DNA of 64,000 bases, taken from NCBI RefSeq assembly GCF_005938125.1, contig NZ_VCQN01000001.1, forward strand, positions 930,001 through 994,000, written 5' to 3'. Position numbers and translations under genes: made by a program. Shown here piece by piece: positions 1 to 8,090 of this stretch. Source of the stretch: Bacillus sp. BHET2. GTDB taxonomy: Bacteria > Bacillota > Bacilli > Bacillales > Bacillaceae_B. The notes below the pieces were generated by a model. That model did no database searches and had not been told where the DNA came from. It saw nothing but the letters and a program-made list of their open reading frames with translations. Numbering within the stretch: position 1 is the first letter of the stretch; each line of letters starts with the position of its first letter.

Positions 1-1
1 G

Positions 2-934
2 TCCGGTAATGGTGCTGCAATCGCTCTTTCTGAAGTAGTCGCGGGCTCTGAGGGTAAATTTGTGAAAATGATGAATGCAAAAGCAAAGGAGCTTGGCTTT
101 GAGCATTATCAATATGTGAACTCTTCCGGGCTCAGTAATTACGATATGCTTGGAATGTACCCGGAAGGAACGGATGTAAATGCTGAAAACATGGTTTCTG
201 CAGAGGATATGGCGACCTTGGCCTATTGCCTCATTCATGACTTTCCTGAAGTCCTGAAGACTTCAAGTCTCACTTCCAAAGTATTCAGACCAGGGACGAG
301 TGAAGAACTGGTGATGAAAAATACGAATGGTCTCTTAAAAGGGAAATCCTATTATTTTAAAGGCGCCGATGGGCTGAAAACGGGTACGACACCTTTTGCA
401 GGCTCAACATTCACTGGAACTGCAATACGGGATGGTGTACGTTATATCTCCGTTATATTGGATGCCAAGGATGAATACGGGCAACCGAGCAGTCGAGAGC
501 GGTTTATCCAATCTAAAGAACTTCTGGATTATGGCTTCAGTGAATTTGAAACAGTAGAATACAATCTGGATTCAGTAGAAAAGAAAAAGGAGCATACATT
601 ACCTGTTCCGAATGGTAAAGAGAAAAAGATTGCCATCAAGGTAGACAAACCTCTCGCGATTCGTGTAACGAAGCAGGATAAAGACAATGTAAAAACTATA
701 CTGAACGTTGCCGATAACAAAGTGAGCGAAGATGGTTCCCTAAAGGCTCCAATCGAAAAAGGTGAGAAAATTGGGGAATTAGTCATCGATACTCCTAAAA
801 ATGAAGAATATATCTTTGATAAAAAAGACTCTCCTTTAAAGATAGATGTCTATGCTGCTGAATCGGTGGAAAAAGCAAATTGGTTAGTTCGTAGTGCCCG
901 GAGTATACAGGCATTTTTCCAAAATATTTTTTAA
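2..934 (+). CDS. dacA: D-alanyl-D-alanine carboxypeptidase, DacA/PBP5 type (5' end missing)
   Basis: The reading frame is open from the window edge, so this is the 3' part of the gene. The first codons give the SGN active-site triad (SxN) and a KTG motif follows in GLKTGTT near codon 123. These are two of the three penicillin-recognition motifs of S11 peptidases; the SxxK motif lies upstream of the window. After the catalytic domain comes a beta-rich PBP5-type C-terminal domain, and the last ~18 residues (NWLVRSARSIQAFFQNIF) form an amphipathic helix of the kind that anchors these enzymes to the outer membrane face. The family removes the terminal D-Ala of muropeptides. The dacA name is the most likely paralogue but dacF-type enzymes cannot be excluded without the N-terminus. 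Confidence 0.9.
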   Translation, partial: SGNGAAIALSEVVAGSEGKFVKMMNAKAKELGFEHYQYVNSSGLSNYDMLGMYPEGTDVNAENMVSAEDMATLAYCLIHDFPEVLKTSSLTSKVFRPGTSEELVMKNTNGLLKGKSYYFKGADGLKTGTTPFAGSTFTGTAIRDGVRYISVILDAKDEYGQPSSRERFIQSKELLDYGFSEFETVEYNLDSVEKKKEHTLPVPNGKEKKIAIKVDKPLAIRVTKQDKDNVKTILNVADNKVSEDGSLKAPIEKGEKIGELVIDTPKNEEYIFDKKDSPLKIDVYAAESVEKANWLVRSARSIQAFFQNIF

Positions 935-942
935 ACAATCTC

Positions 943-971
943 TTGACTATTCAACCTGGATAGTCAACTTT
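943..971 (+). terminator. Weak hairpin terminator after dacA
   Basis: Perfect 8-bp stem TTGACTAT/ATAGTCAA with a 9-nt loop, followed by CTTTT, just after the dacA stop codon. Confidence 0.45.
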
Positions 972-1049
972 TGGTGGATTTAGTGTTGCTTTTCTACCCA
1001 GTTCGTGTCAAGCTTACTAAGTTAAAGGATTTAGAAAGAAGGTGGCATT

Positions 1050-1442
1050 ATGATCGAAGTGAAAATATCATCACTTAGCGATGGTGATCTGAATCGTGGC
1101 GTTTTTGCTAAAAGAGATATAGTAAAAGGTGAACTGGTTCATGAAGCACCCGTTATACCTTATCCTAATGAGGAACATGAACATATTGAGAAAACGTTCC
1201 TGGCGGATTATGTATTTGAATACGGAATCAATCACACAGCACTTCTATTAGGTTATGGAATGTTGTTTAATCATTCATATACACCAAATACAGTTTATGA
1301 AATTAATTTCGACAATCATACCTTCGACTTTTATGCCTACAAGGACATTCAAGCGGGCGAAGAGTTACTCATTAATTATAATGGCGAAGTGGACAATGAT
1401 GAGCCACTTTGGTTCAATAAAGATAAGAGTGACGAAGAATAG
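1050..1442 (+). CDS. SET domain-containing protein
   Basis: A 130-residue single-domain protein. The N-terminus (RGVFAKRDIVKGELV, residues 16-30) is the usual SET start. The signature FNHSYTPN (NHSxxPN, residues 74-80) and GEELLINY (103-110) make up the S-adenosylmethionine and lysine-binding pseudoknot of SET lysine methyltransferases. Its size matches other short bacterial SET proteins; substrates of these in Bacillus are not known to me. The start is supported by AGAAGGTGG seven bases before the ATG. It is a single gene, closed by the hairpin that follows directly. Methyltransferase activity is inferred from family membership only. Confidence 0.85.
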   Translation: MIEVKISSLSDGDLNRGVFAKRDIVKGELVHEAPVIPYPNEEHEHIEKTFLADYVFEYGINHTALLLGYGMLFNHSYTPNTVYEINFDNHTFDFYAYKDIQAGEELLINYNGEVDNDEPLWFNKDKSDEE

Positions 1443-1450
1443 CGCGAGTA

Positions 1451-1477
1451 GGGACTTCCATAACGGAGGTCCCTTTT
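1451..1477 (+). terminator. Rho-independent terminator of the SET gene
   Basis: Nine-bp stem GGGACTTCC/GGAGGTCCC (one G-T pair), loop ATAAC, followed by TTTTTAT. It resembles the core of the neighbouring palindromic repeat but lacks the CG centre. Confidence 0.8.
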
Positions 1478-1553
1478 TATAATTTGCTTGAACTGCCGTG
1501 GATATATGGAGTAGTAAACAACATCTACCTTAGAAATAAAACCACTCAACCTC

Positions 1554-1649
1554 AGGGACGGACCTCGAAATAATATGCTTTTCAAAGGAAGAACCCACTA
1601 TCCATAGGATTTCCTCTTGGCATTTGGATATATTTCGAGGTCCGTCCCT
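1554..1649. repeat. Palindromic element, copy A (core GGGACGGACCTC)
   Basis: A 96-bp element with perfect 19-bp terminal inverted repeats (1554-1572 and 1631-1649). The outer part of the arm, AGGGACGGACCT, recurs at five other places in the window; the inner extension CGAAATA/TATTTCG is private to this copy yet fully complementary. The interior also contains short complementary blocks (AAGGAA/TTCCTC). It sits between two genes facing each other, just past their terminators, with no coding capacity. See copies at 3533-3630 and 24465-24563. Confidence 0.8.
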
Positions 1650-1664
1650 CCTACCTGCTATTAG

Positions 1665-1697
1665 TAAAAAAATAACAGGCATTTAAGCCTGTTATTT
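1665..1697 (-). terminator. Terminator of the CorC-like gene
   Basis: Stem AAATAACAGGC/GCCTGTTATTT (11 bp, 6-nt loop). On the minus strand it is followed by a run of seven T, directly after the stop codon of the gene at 1703-2974. Confidence 0.8.
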
Positions 1698-1702
1698 CAT
1701 TC

Positions 1703-2974
1703 TTAATGAACCATATCTGCTTTTTTTCCTTCGATTATTTCCACTTTAATTGTACGAACCCGGCGATTATCCACTTCTTCCACGCTCACTTTTAAGTTTT
1801 CATAGTCGAAGCTGTCACCCTCTGATGGAAGATCTTCAAAGCTCTCAACAACCCATCCTCCTATAGTATGATAAGAACTTTCAGGTTCAGGTACATCAAG
1901 TAACTCCGTAAATTCGTCCAATTGATATTGGGAATCGAATGTATATTCGTTATCACTTATTTTTCTCATAGAATGTGTTTTCTCATCTTGCTCATCCCAT
2001 ATTTCCCCAACAATTTCTTCCAGGATATCTTCAAGAGTGATGATCCCTGTCGTTCCACCAAATTCATCGACGACAATGGCCATATGGACATTGTTTTTTT
2101 GAAGTTTGGTAAGGAGAGAAGAGATTTTGGCAGATTCAAAGATGAACATCGGTTCACGTATTAATTCACGAACGTTTACTTCCCCAAATTTGATCAGATG
2201 GGTAAAGAACTCTTTCTCTGAAAGAATTCCGATCACATTGTCGATATGATCTTCATAAACGGGAATTCGTGAGAACCGTTCTTCGAAGAACATTTCCTTG
2301 ATCTCTTCAATTGATTGATTCACCTCTACGGCTTGAACATCGATACGTGGAGTCAATACCTCAGTAGCAAGGATATCGTCAAAGTCCATGGAACGGTGAA
2401 TCAATTCTCTTTCCTCTTTATCGATGACTCCTTCTTCTTCACTAATATCAAGCATCACTTTTAACTCTTCCTCTGTAACAGACGGCATTTCGTAATCTTT
2501 TGAGAAGAACTTCGATACCAACTCTTTTAATTTGATGAAAAAGAAATTGATCGGTGTAAGGACCTTGATTAAGAAAAACAGAACGCCAGATATCGTCAGG
2601 GAATAGGTTTCTGCATTTTCTTTTGCCAATGACTTAGGTAGAATCTCCCCAAAAATCAGAATTAACAACGTCATGACAAACGTACTGATTACAAGACCTG
2701 TATTCCCTCCGAATATATCTGTCGCAAGCTTTGCTGAAATACTGGCTGCGGCAATGTTCACGATGTTGTTACCAACCAATATCGTGGACAGGGCTTTATC
2801 AAAGTTCTCAGCAATATAATGTGCTTTAACGCTTCCTCTTCTTCCTTCACTTAAAAAGTTCTTCAGCCTGATTTTATTTACGCTCGAATAAGCCGTTTCC
2901 GCCGATGAGAAAAAGGCAGATAAAAGAATCAATGCTCCTAATAATACTAATGAATTCAGTGGTATATCGTCCAA
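1703..2974 (-). CDS. CNNM/CorC-HlyC family membrane protein (putative Mg2+/cation exporter)
   Basis: A 423-residue protein with the order expected of CNNM/CorC proteins: N-terminal DUF21 membrane domain with three to four helices (about residues 5-150, starting [20 protein letters not shown]), a CBS pair (about 205-330, with [15 protein letters not shown] and [28 protein letters not shown]), and a C-terminal CorC_HlyC FAD-like fold (about 345-420). B. subtilis relatives such as YhdP/MpfA are implicated in magnesium efflux; the older haemolysin label has no support here. The start is probably TTG at 2974, with GGAGAG ten bases upstream. It lies 42 bp after a MerR regulator on the same strand, the arrangement seen for yhdQ-yhdP. 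Confidence 0.85.
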   Translation of the reverse strand: MDDIPLNSLVLLGALILLSAFFSSAETAYSSVNKIRLKNFLSEGRRGSVKAHYIAENFDKALSTILVGNNIVNIAAASISAKLATDIFGGNTGLVISTFVMTLLILIFGEILPKSLAKENAETYSLTISGVLFFLIKVLTPINFFFIKLKELVSKFFSKDYEMPSVTEEELKVMLDISEEEGVIDKEERELIHRSMDFDDILATEVLTPRIDVQAVEVNQSIEEIKEMFFEERFSRIPVYEDHIDNVIGILSEKEFFTHLIKFGEVNVRELIREPMFIFESAKISSLLTKLQKNNVHMAIVVDEFGGTTGIITLEDILEEIVGEIWDEQDEKTHSMRKISDNEYTFDSQYQLDEFTELLDVPEPESSYHTIGGWVVESFEDLPSEGDSFDYENLKVSVEEVDNRRVRTIKVEIIEGKKADMVH

Positions 2975-3016
2975 AAAAAAGTCACTCTCCTGTAGTTGTT
3001 TATCTATTATGCTGGT

Positions 3017-3427
3017 TTAACCAGAAAAAACTATTAACGTTTGAAATAAGGCCAGAGCCTGGGGTGAAACTTGTTTGATCATGCGCTTACGATCGTCATC
3101 TCCAAGAGTATCCATCGCCTGCATAACCTCATGTAATTCTTTGTGTAAATGATTCATTTCATTTCGAATATGATTCACTTGCTTTTCTAGAACAGATTGG
3201 TCCACCTGCTCCGATTTCATTAGAATCAATCGATCTTTGATTTCATTTAAAGACATGTTCATCTGCTGACACTGTTCAATGAGTTTCAAGTCAGCGAATG
3301 CCTCTTCGTGGTAATACCGGTAATTATTCCGGGACCGATCGCAATTTAATAAACCTATTTTCGTATAATAGTCAATCGTCCGCTTCGACACTTGACTGCG
3401 CTTCGATAGTTCTCCTATTCGATACAT
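3017..3427 (-). CDS. MerR family transcriptional regulator
   Basis: A 136-residue MerR protein: winged helix-turn-helix at the N-terminus (MYRIGELSKRSQVSKRTIDYY, then NCDRSRNNYRYY in the wing) followed by a long coiled-coil helix (about 75-120). The C-terminus has no cysteine pair, so a copper-type CueR sensor is unlikely. It is transcribed 42 bp ahead of the CorC-like gene and probably forms an operon with it. A dyad ACTGTA-N14-TACAGT lies 32 bp upstream of the start and is a likely autoregulatory site. The ribosome site is poor: AGAGGTG is 16 bases away and GGGAAG abuts the ATG. Confidence 0.85.
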   Translation of the reverse strand: MYRIGELSKRSQVSKRTIDYYTKIGLLNCDRSRNNYRYYHEEAFADLKLIEQCQQMNMSLNEIKDRLILMKSEQVDQSVLEKQVNHIRNEMNHLHKELHEVMQAMDTLGDDDRKRMIKQVSPQALALFQTLIVFSG

Positions 3428-3458
3428 CTTCCCAAGGATATCACCTCTTGAGTAGTAT

Positions 3459-3484
3459 ACTGTATTTTATTAAAACCGTACAGT
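3459..3484 (-). promoter_or_regulatory. Candidate MerR operator (ACTGTA-N14-TACAGT)
   Basis: Perfect 6-bp arms with a 14-bp AT-rich centre, located 32 bp before the MerR start. On the minus strand TATACT (3454-3459) abuts it and could be a -10 box; no convincing -35 was found at 19-20 bp, so promoter boxes are left open. Confidence 0.45.
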
Positions 3485-3532
3485 TAAACGTTATGGTTTT
3501 GATTAATTAATCAATGAAATTTCAACCATCGG

Positions 3533-3630
3533 GAGGGACGGACCTCCAAAAAGTTCTACAATTCGAATAAAAAGCTTGATCCTAAAGGATTCCTTTCGAA
3601 TATATCATTCAAAATGGAGGTCCGTCCCTC
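3533..3630. repeat. Palindromic element, copy B (core GAGGGACGGACCTC)
   Basis: A 98-bp element with perfect 16-bp terminal inverted repeats (3533-3548, 3615-3630). A second, inner inverted repeat ATTCGAA/TTCGAAT (3561-3567, 3595-3601) extends the fold. It lies between the divergent side of the MerR gene and the 3' end of the nucleotidyltransferase gene. Same family as copies at 1554-1649 and 24465-24563. Confidence 0.8.
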
Positions 3631-3691
3631 TCACCTGCTTAGAATTATAATCGTACTAATAAGGAGGAAGAATAATTCGAATTTGATAGCC

Positions 3692-4297
3692 TTATCCATT
3701 ACTTCCCTTTTTTTCTTCCATAAGCTCTCCTTTAATAGTATAAACAGTCACTTTTGGCCATTTCTTATTCCACTCCTTTTCATACACCCTTTTTTCATAA
3801 ATGGCGGCCAATGTTTCTTTTTCTTTAAATGGAGGGGTAGGCTTTATTTGAAGGGAGAGTAAGTCCTGAATTCCCCATGGCGCTGCTAAAGTAAGCTCTT
3901 TTTTTTCGTTCAGCGTTAACGCTATAGAGGTTGCTGTTTCAGGAAATCGGGAAACAGCGTCTATCGTTGAGATATAAGGTAGTTCTCCATTTTTTATATG
4001 CATCCTGGCTTGGTTTTTTACAGACCATGGTTCGTTCATTAACCTCTTACGCAATTGAAATTCAAGGTGATTTTCGAAATTCTCGTCTGTATTCGCACGG
4101 TCAAAGTACACCACATCAATATCGGTCAATTCCGATTTCTTCGTATACCCATGGATAGTATCCCATACCTTTGTTCTAACAAATCCGGCACAGATCCACC
4201 AGTCAGGAAGCTGTAAGGTATGGGCAGCATTAAGGATGCTCATCATCCATGAATCTTTTTTCACTAATGCCAAAATATCCTGTTCTGATTTGATCAT
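3692..4297 (-). CDS. Nucleotidyltransferase family protein (NTP_transf_6/DUF925 type)
   Basis: A 201-residue protein with the hallmarks of the DUF925 nucleotidyltransferase family: WWICAGFVR around residue 33, the DIDVVYFD catalytic-like acid motif around residue 59, and a central TIDAVSRFPETATSIAL segment. Families of this type have a polymerase-beta-like fold; the substrate is unknown. The start ATG has AAGGGG eight bases upstream. The gene stands alone, with palindromic element B just beyond its 3' end. Confidence 0.85.
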   Translation of the reverse strand: MIKSEQDILALVKKDSWMMSILNAAHTLQLPDWWICAGFVRTKVWDTIHGYTKKSELTDIDVVYFDRANTDENFENHLEFQLRKRLMNEPWSVKNQARMHIKNGELPYISTIDAVSRFPETATSIALTLNEKKELTLAAPWGIQDLLSLQIKPTPPFKEKETLAAIYEKRVYEKEWNKKWPKVTVYTIKGELMEEKKGSNG

Positions 4298-4385
4298 TGT
4301 GATCCCCTTTAGTTGATTTTTGAGTGACTACTCCCTATACTCTTTCATATTTTTTATTATGAATTTCCTAAACCTATTATGAACC

Positions 4386-4420
4386 AAAAGCGCCTCCCTT
4401 TTAGATTAATAGGAAGGCGC
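4386..4420 (-). terminator. Terminator of the PBP gene
   Basis: On the minus strand GCGCCTTCC and GGGAGGCGC pair across a 13-nt loop and are followed by TTTTGG, just after the stop codon at 4427. Confidence 0.7.
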
Positions 4421-4426
4421 ATTCTT

Positions 4427-6595
4427 TTATTCCTCTAATGTTCCTTGATCATCTGTATTTTCCAGTTGGTCGGCATTTCGCACTTCTTCTTCTGTTGAAG
4501 AGTTAAAATATCCTTCTTTGTCGTATTGCTTTTTTAGTTCGAAATATTTGTCCATGACGCGTTTGGCGATGGTTTTATTTACGTATGGATCTTTATTTTG
4601 ATGTGAATAAGGAAGCACGACCGAGAACGCGATTTCCGGGTTATCATAGGGCGCGTAGCCAATTAGAGTTGTATTATATGTCTGGTATTGTCTCTTTTCT
4701 TCTGGACTATAGTAGAATGCTTCTGCAGTTCCTGATTTTGCTGCTGCATCATATGGAGCATTTTTAAAGATTGTTGCCGTGCCATGACTACCATGAGCAA
4801 CACGATAAAATCCTCTTTGAACCTGTTGAATTTCCCTTTCAGTCGCATCAATTCGGTTTAAAACCTGTGACTCGTTTTCAAGAAGAAGCGGTCCTACCTT
4901 TTCTCTTTCCTGGCTAGGTTCCCGAATCTCTTTCATGATATGTGGTTCCATTCGATATCCACCATTCGCGATGGTAGATGCATATTGTACAAGTTGCATA
5001 GGTGTGTACAGGTCATATTGACCAATGGCAAAGTCCAATAGTTTACCAGGTATTCTTTCGGTTCCTTTTAATCCCACCACTTCCCCAGGTAGGTCAACAC
5101 CTGTTTTCACTCCTAAACCAAACTGACTATAGTAATTTCTCATAGTATCAAATGCTTTAACATCAATATCCATTGGTTGGTTAGGTCGATAAGTTGCATT
5201 TGCAATTTTAATAGCCGTCTTAAACATGAAACCATTCGATGAAATCTCTAAAGCTTCAACATCTGTGAAATATTTCGAATAATTAAACCACGATCTTTTT
5301 TCTGGAGTGTCTTTTATATTGATTGGTTCATCGTATAAGGCGTCTCCAACATTCAAAGCACCAGTCATATACCCTGTCAACACAGTAGCACCCTTAACAG
5401 CAGAGCCCACCCCATATTCAGAAGTATAAGTACCTAATGCATAATCCTGTAACTCAGTCTGTCCGTCAGTATTTTTCCCGTATTTCTTCCCGACCATTGA
5501 TAGGATTTCCCCTGTATGGGGATCCATCATCACCACAAAAGCTCGATCTAAGAAGGGAGACTCCCAATATTTAGAAGCTTGCTTACTCAGTTCTTCTTCT
5601 ACGATTTTCTCAATTTCTTTCTGCAGCTGCAGATCGATGGTTAATACTACATCCTTCCCGCTATGACCTTCACTGACAAGCTGGGTATCAAGGACACTTC
5701 CATTTTTAGTGATGAATTCGATTTCTTCTTTTTGACCTTTAAGTACATTCTCATACTCCGATTCGAAGTAGCTTGTTCCTACCCGATCATTTAAGGCATA
5801 GCCCTGAGCTTTGTATTCCTTCACCAATTCGCTGGGCAATCCTTGTTGTGAAGTTGATACCCTCCCCAGAATGGTCCTCAGTGTACTATCATTCACATAT
5901 TTCCTTTCCCAATCCGTGGTAACGTTCACACCTGGCATTTCTGATAATCGTTCACTGACCCTTGCCATTTCTTCCATGGAAACATCTTTGTTCTTGATGA
6001 TTTGAGGGCTCAGGGCATATCCCGTGTTAAATTCACGGAAGATAGCCAGTACTTCCTCTTCCTTTTCAGAAAATGAGTTGATATCTTGATCAGTGATTCG
6101 CTCTAACTGCATTTCATATATCTTTTTATTCCTTTTATCCTCTGAGAGATCTTCATCATCTTCCAATCTCTTTATTTCTTCCTTAGAAACTAGCTTTTCT
6201 GCTTTATCTGGGTAACTGAGAAGCCAGAAATCCTTTCGATCCCGATCGGTAATCTTACCTGTATCCATATCAATTAACTCCGCCAAACTCTTTGCTACCT
6301 TCAGCATATTTTTTGGTTTCGTCGTTTGTGTTCTCGTATACGTAATCGCATTTAATGGAACATTGTCAACGATAACATTTCGATAACGGTCATAGATTTT
6401 CCCTCTTGGGGGCGTTCCATTATGTGACTTTACGTTTTCTGTCCTAGACACTTCTGCCTCATAATGGTTCCCCTGCACAATTTGCACTATCCCCAGACGA
6501 AGAATCAAAATGGAAAATAGAAAAAAGACAGAAATAAATAGTAAGTTCATTCTCAATGGCACATGGGTTTTTTTCTTTTTTTTCTTTTCCTTCAA
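4427..6595 (-). CDS. pbpA: Class B penicillin-binding protein, transpeptidase (PbpA/PbpH type)
   Basis: A 722-residue monofunctional transpeptidase. A lysine-rich cytoplasmic start (residues 2-10) precedes one membrane anchor (about 16-36); PPRGKIYDR at about 62 opens the PBP dimerisation domain. The transpeptidase domain carries all three motifs: SAVK (398-401), SSN (452-454) and KSG (620-622). The length and the N-terminal pattern fit B. subtilis PbpA and PbpH, which redundantly build the cylindrical wall; which of the two it is cannot be told, so the symbol is provisional. The start is TTG with AAGGGG eight bases upstream. It is a single gene with its own terminator. Confidence 0.88.
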   Translation of the reverse strand: MKEKKKKKKTHVPLRMNLLFISVFFLFSILILRLGIVQIVQGNHYEAEVSRTENVKSHNGTPPRGKIYDRYRNVIVDNVPLNAITYTRTQTTKPKNMLKVAKSLAELIDMDTGKITDRDRKDFWLLSYPDKAEKLVSKEEIKRLEDDEDLSEDKRNKKIYEMQLERITDQDINSFSEKEEEVLAIFREFNTGYALSPQIIKNKDVSMEEMARVSERLSEMPGVNVTTDWERKYVNDSTLRTILGRVSTSQQGLPSELVKEYKAQGYALNDRVGTSYFESEYENVLKGQKEEIEFITKNGSVLDTQLVSEGHSGKDVVLTIDLQLQKEIEKIVEEELSKQASKYWESPFLDRAFVVMMDPHTGEILSMVGKKYGKNTDGQTELQDYALGTYTSEYGVGSAVKGATVLTGYMTGALNVGDALYDEPINIKDTPEKRSWFNYSKYFTDVEALEISSNGFMFKTAIKIANATYRPNQPMDIDVKAFDTMRNYYSQFGLGVKTGVDLPGEVVGLKGTERIPGKLLDFAIGQYDLYTPMQLVQYASTIANGGYRMEPHIMKEIREPSQEREKVGPLLLENESQVLNRIDATEREIQQVQRGFYRVAHGSHGTATIFKNAPYDAAAKSGTAEAFYYSPEEKRQYQTYNTTLIGYAPYDNPEIAFSVVLPYSHQNKDPYVNKTIAKRVMDKYFELKKQYDKEGYFNSSTEEEVRNADQLENTDDQGTLEE

Positions 6596-6904
6596 TTGAA
6601 TAGCCCCTTTTAAGCTCGTATTTTACCAAAATATGATAAGATTCTATTCTATTTTAAAGAAATACAACCTATATTTCTACCTCTTTATGGAACAAATTCC
6701 AATTAATTTACTTAATTAGATGATCATTTCTAATTCATGGTAAGTTTTCATGCTCCCTAACCATGTTTGCAAAAAATGTCGAAGAAGGAATATAGACAAA
6801 AGGGTTTCTTTTCTTTTAGAATAAAGTCGTGGAAAAAGATGAAAAATTGAAACCAAAGCTCTCCCTATTGCGTAGAATTGGTAACTAGATGATTGAGAGG
6901 TTGA
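6596..6904. other. Divergent intergenic region, pbp / spo0M-like
   Basis: About 300 AT-rich bases between divergent genes. The only clear signal is the ECF-type promoter at 6848-6874. No ORF or repeat was recognised. Confidence 0.5.
6848..6874 (+). promoter_or_regulatory. ECF sigma (SigW-like) promoter for the Spo0M-like gene
   Basis: TGAAAC (6848-6853), 17 bp, CGTA (6871-6874). This is the SigW-type signature, and B. subtilis spo0M is known to have a SigW promoter, so both sequence and gene family agree. The -10 element is 30 bp before the start codon. Confidence 0.6.
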
Positions 6905-7300
6905 ATGGCTGTTATGTTTAGTAAACTGATGTGCAGGTTTGGTATTGGAGCAACAAAGATTGATTTGGTATTAAATAAGAGCGAATTTCGTCCGGGAGAT
7001 GTCATTAAAGGGGAATATGAACTTACCGGCGGAAGGGTTGAACAGAAATTAAAGAGAATTGAAACAGACCTATTGCAATACGATGAAAATGTTAATCGCT
7101 CTTCTATTCTTCATCAAAATACCATATTGAGCTCATCCACGATGAGAGTAAACGAACAACGGACCATTCACTTCTCGTGCAGACTATCAGATGCATTTCC
7201 TCCAAGCAGTGAGTCAGTCTCATATAAGTTTGTAACTCGACTTGTTTTTGATGATGGTGTTAACAGTGTCGATCATGATGAGTTTCAGATTTTAGTATAA
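6905..7300 (+). CDS. Short Spo0M-like sporulation-control protein
   Basis: A 131-residue protein matching the N-terminal arrestin-like domain of Spo0M (GIGATKIDLVLNKSEFRPGD, then VKGEYELTGGRVEQKLKRI). Full-length Spo0M is about 250-260 residues, so this is roughly half size; the frame ends cleanly with IRL-type strand and a terminator, and I see no continuation after the stop, so it looks like a genuine single-domain paralogue rather than a recent truncation. AGAGG lies four bases before the ATG. Transcription is probably from the ECF-type promoter at 6848. Spo0M affects sporulation and envelope physiology in B. subtilis; the role of the short form is unknown. Confidence 0.75.
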   Translation: MAVMFSKLMCRFGIGATKIDLVLNKSEFRPGDVIKGEYELTGGRVEQKLKRIETDLLQYDENVNRSSILHQNTILSSSTMRVNEQRTIHFSCRLSDAFPPSSESVSYKFVTRLVFDDGVNSVDHDEFQILV

Positions 7301-7307
7301 TTATTAT

Positions 7308-7347
7308 AGAGGATAAAGCCCTTCTTCTGAGAAGGGCTTTATCCTCT
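7308..7347. terminator. Bidirectional terminator
   Basis: Perfect 18-bp stem (AGAGGATAAAGCCCTTCT and its complement) with loop TCTG, between convergent genes ending at 7300 and 7350. Confidence 0.75.
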
Positions 7348-7349
7348 AC

Positions 7350-8072
7350 TTAAGATTGTGTTCGATTCTTCCCTAAGGAAAACCCATCGAACAATCTGCC
7401 CCCATATCCATCTAATACAGAGTCTACCAACTGCACAATGCTCTCTTTTTCATTGTTCAAATAGAATTCATCGAATGCATTAATATACTCCACAGCAAAA
7501 TGGTGATTATATTCTTTAAGTGCACGGACAATCCATTTAGAATGGCCCGTCCATCGACCATTTGTACGCAGGACAAATTCATGCAAAGATTCTCCTATAG
7601 AGTTAGCGATAAATATACTTTCACCTCTATTTGTCGAACCGATTAAATCATCAAGAGCATCTGTAAGAAAGTATCTTTTCATATCAATGGTCTGTTGTGA
7701 CCAACTTGGAGGTCCGTCCCTCAACAGCTTCGTGGCTTCTTCTTTGAGGATGGGGATGATAGGGTGATCGAGGATTGGGATTCCTTCAGAGACCATTCTT
7801 GGTAAGGAAGGTCTTGCCCGCTTACAGTCTGTTTGAAAATAGTGTCGTATGGTTTCTTTAGTATGAACGAAGACTTCGATTGGCCAACCATAAGCATAAA
7901 GAGATTCTCGGTATTCGGTAGATACGCTTTCATCAATGACGACAATATCCAGGTCTGATGTTTTTGTGTCCACTCCTCTTACCACACTTCCTCCAAGGAG
8001 TGCTCCTTCACATGTAGAGAAGTTTTCCTCAATGAATAATCTAGCTGCTTCCAAAGCTGATGGTCTACTCAT
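7350..8072 (-). CDS. Nucleotidyltransferase domain protein
   Basis: A 240-residue protein with a minimal nucleotidyltransferase head: GGSVVRGVDTKTSDLDIVVID (residues ~28-48) has the GSx(10)DxD pattern, followed by a helical C-terminal half. The target is unknown; such proteins include antibiotic adenylyltransferase relatives. The core of the palindromic repeat family (GAGGGACGGACCTC) lies inside the gene at 7709-7722 and encodes LRDGPP about residue 117, suggesting that the element was absorbed into the coding sequence. Start ATG at 8072 follows a GTGGG-type site. It begins 18 bp after the HAD gene and is probably co-transcribed with it. Confidence 0.8.
   Translation of the reverse strand: MSRPSALEAARLFIEENFSTCEGALLGGSVVRGVDTKTSDLDIVVIDESVSTEYRESLYAYGWPIEVFVHTKETIRHYFQTDCKRARPSLPRMVSEGIPILDHPIIPILKEEATKLLRDGPPSWSQQTIDMKRYFLTDALDDLIGSTNRGESIFIANSIGESLHEFVLRTNGRWTGHSKWIVRALKEYNHHFAVEYINAFDEFYLNNEKESIVQLVDSVLDGYGGRLFDGFSLGKNRTQS
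7709..7722. repeat. Repeat core inside a coding sequence
   Basis: GAGGTCCGTCCCTC on the plus strand, identical to the right arm of the palindromic elements at 1554, 3533 and 24465, but with no partner arm within 150 bp. In the gene it is read as RDGPP. Confidence 0.7.
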
Positions 8073-8090
8073 GCAAATTACCCACTTTCA

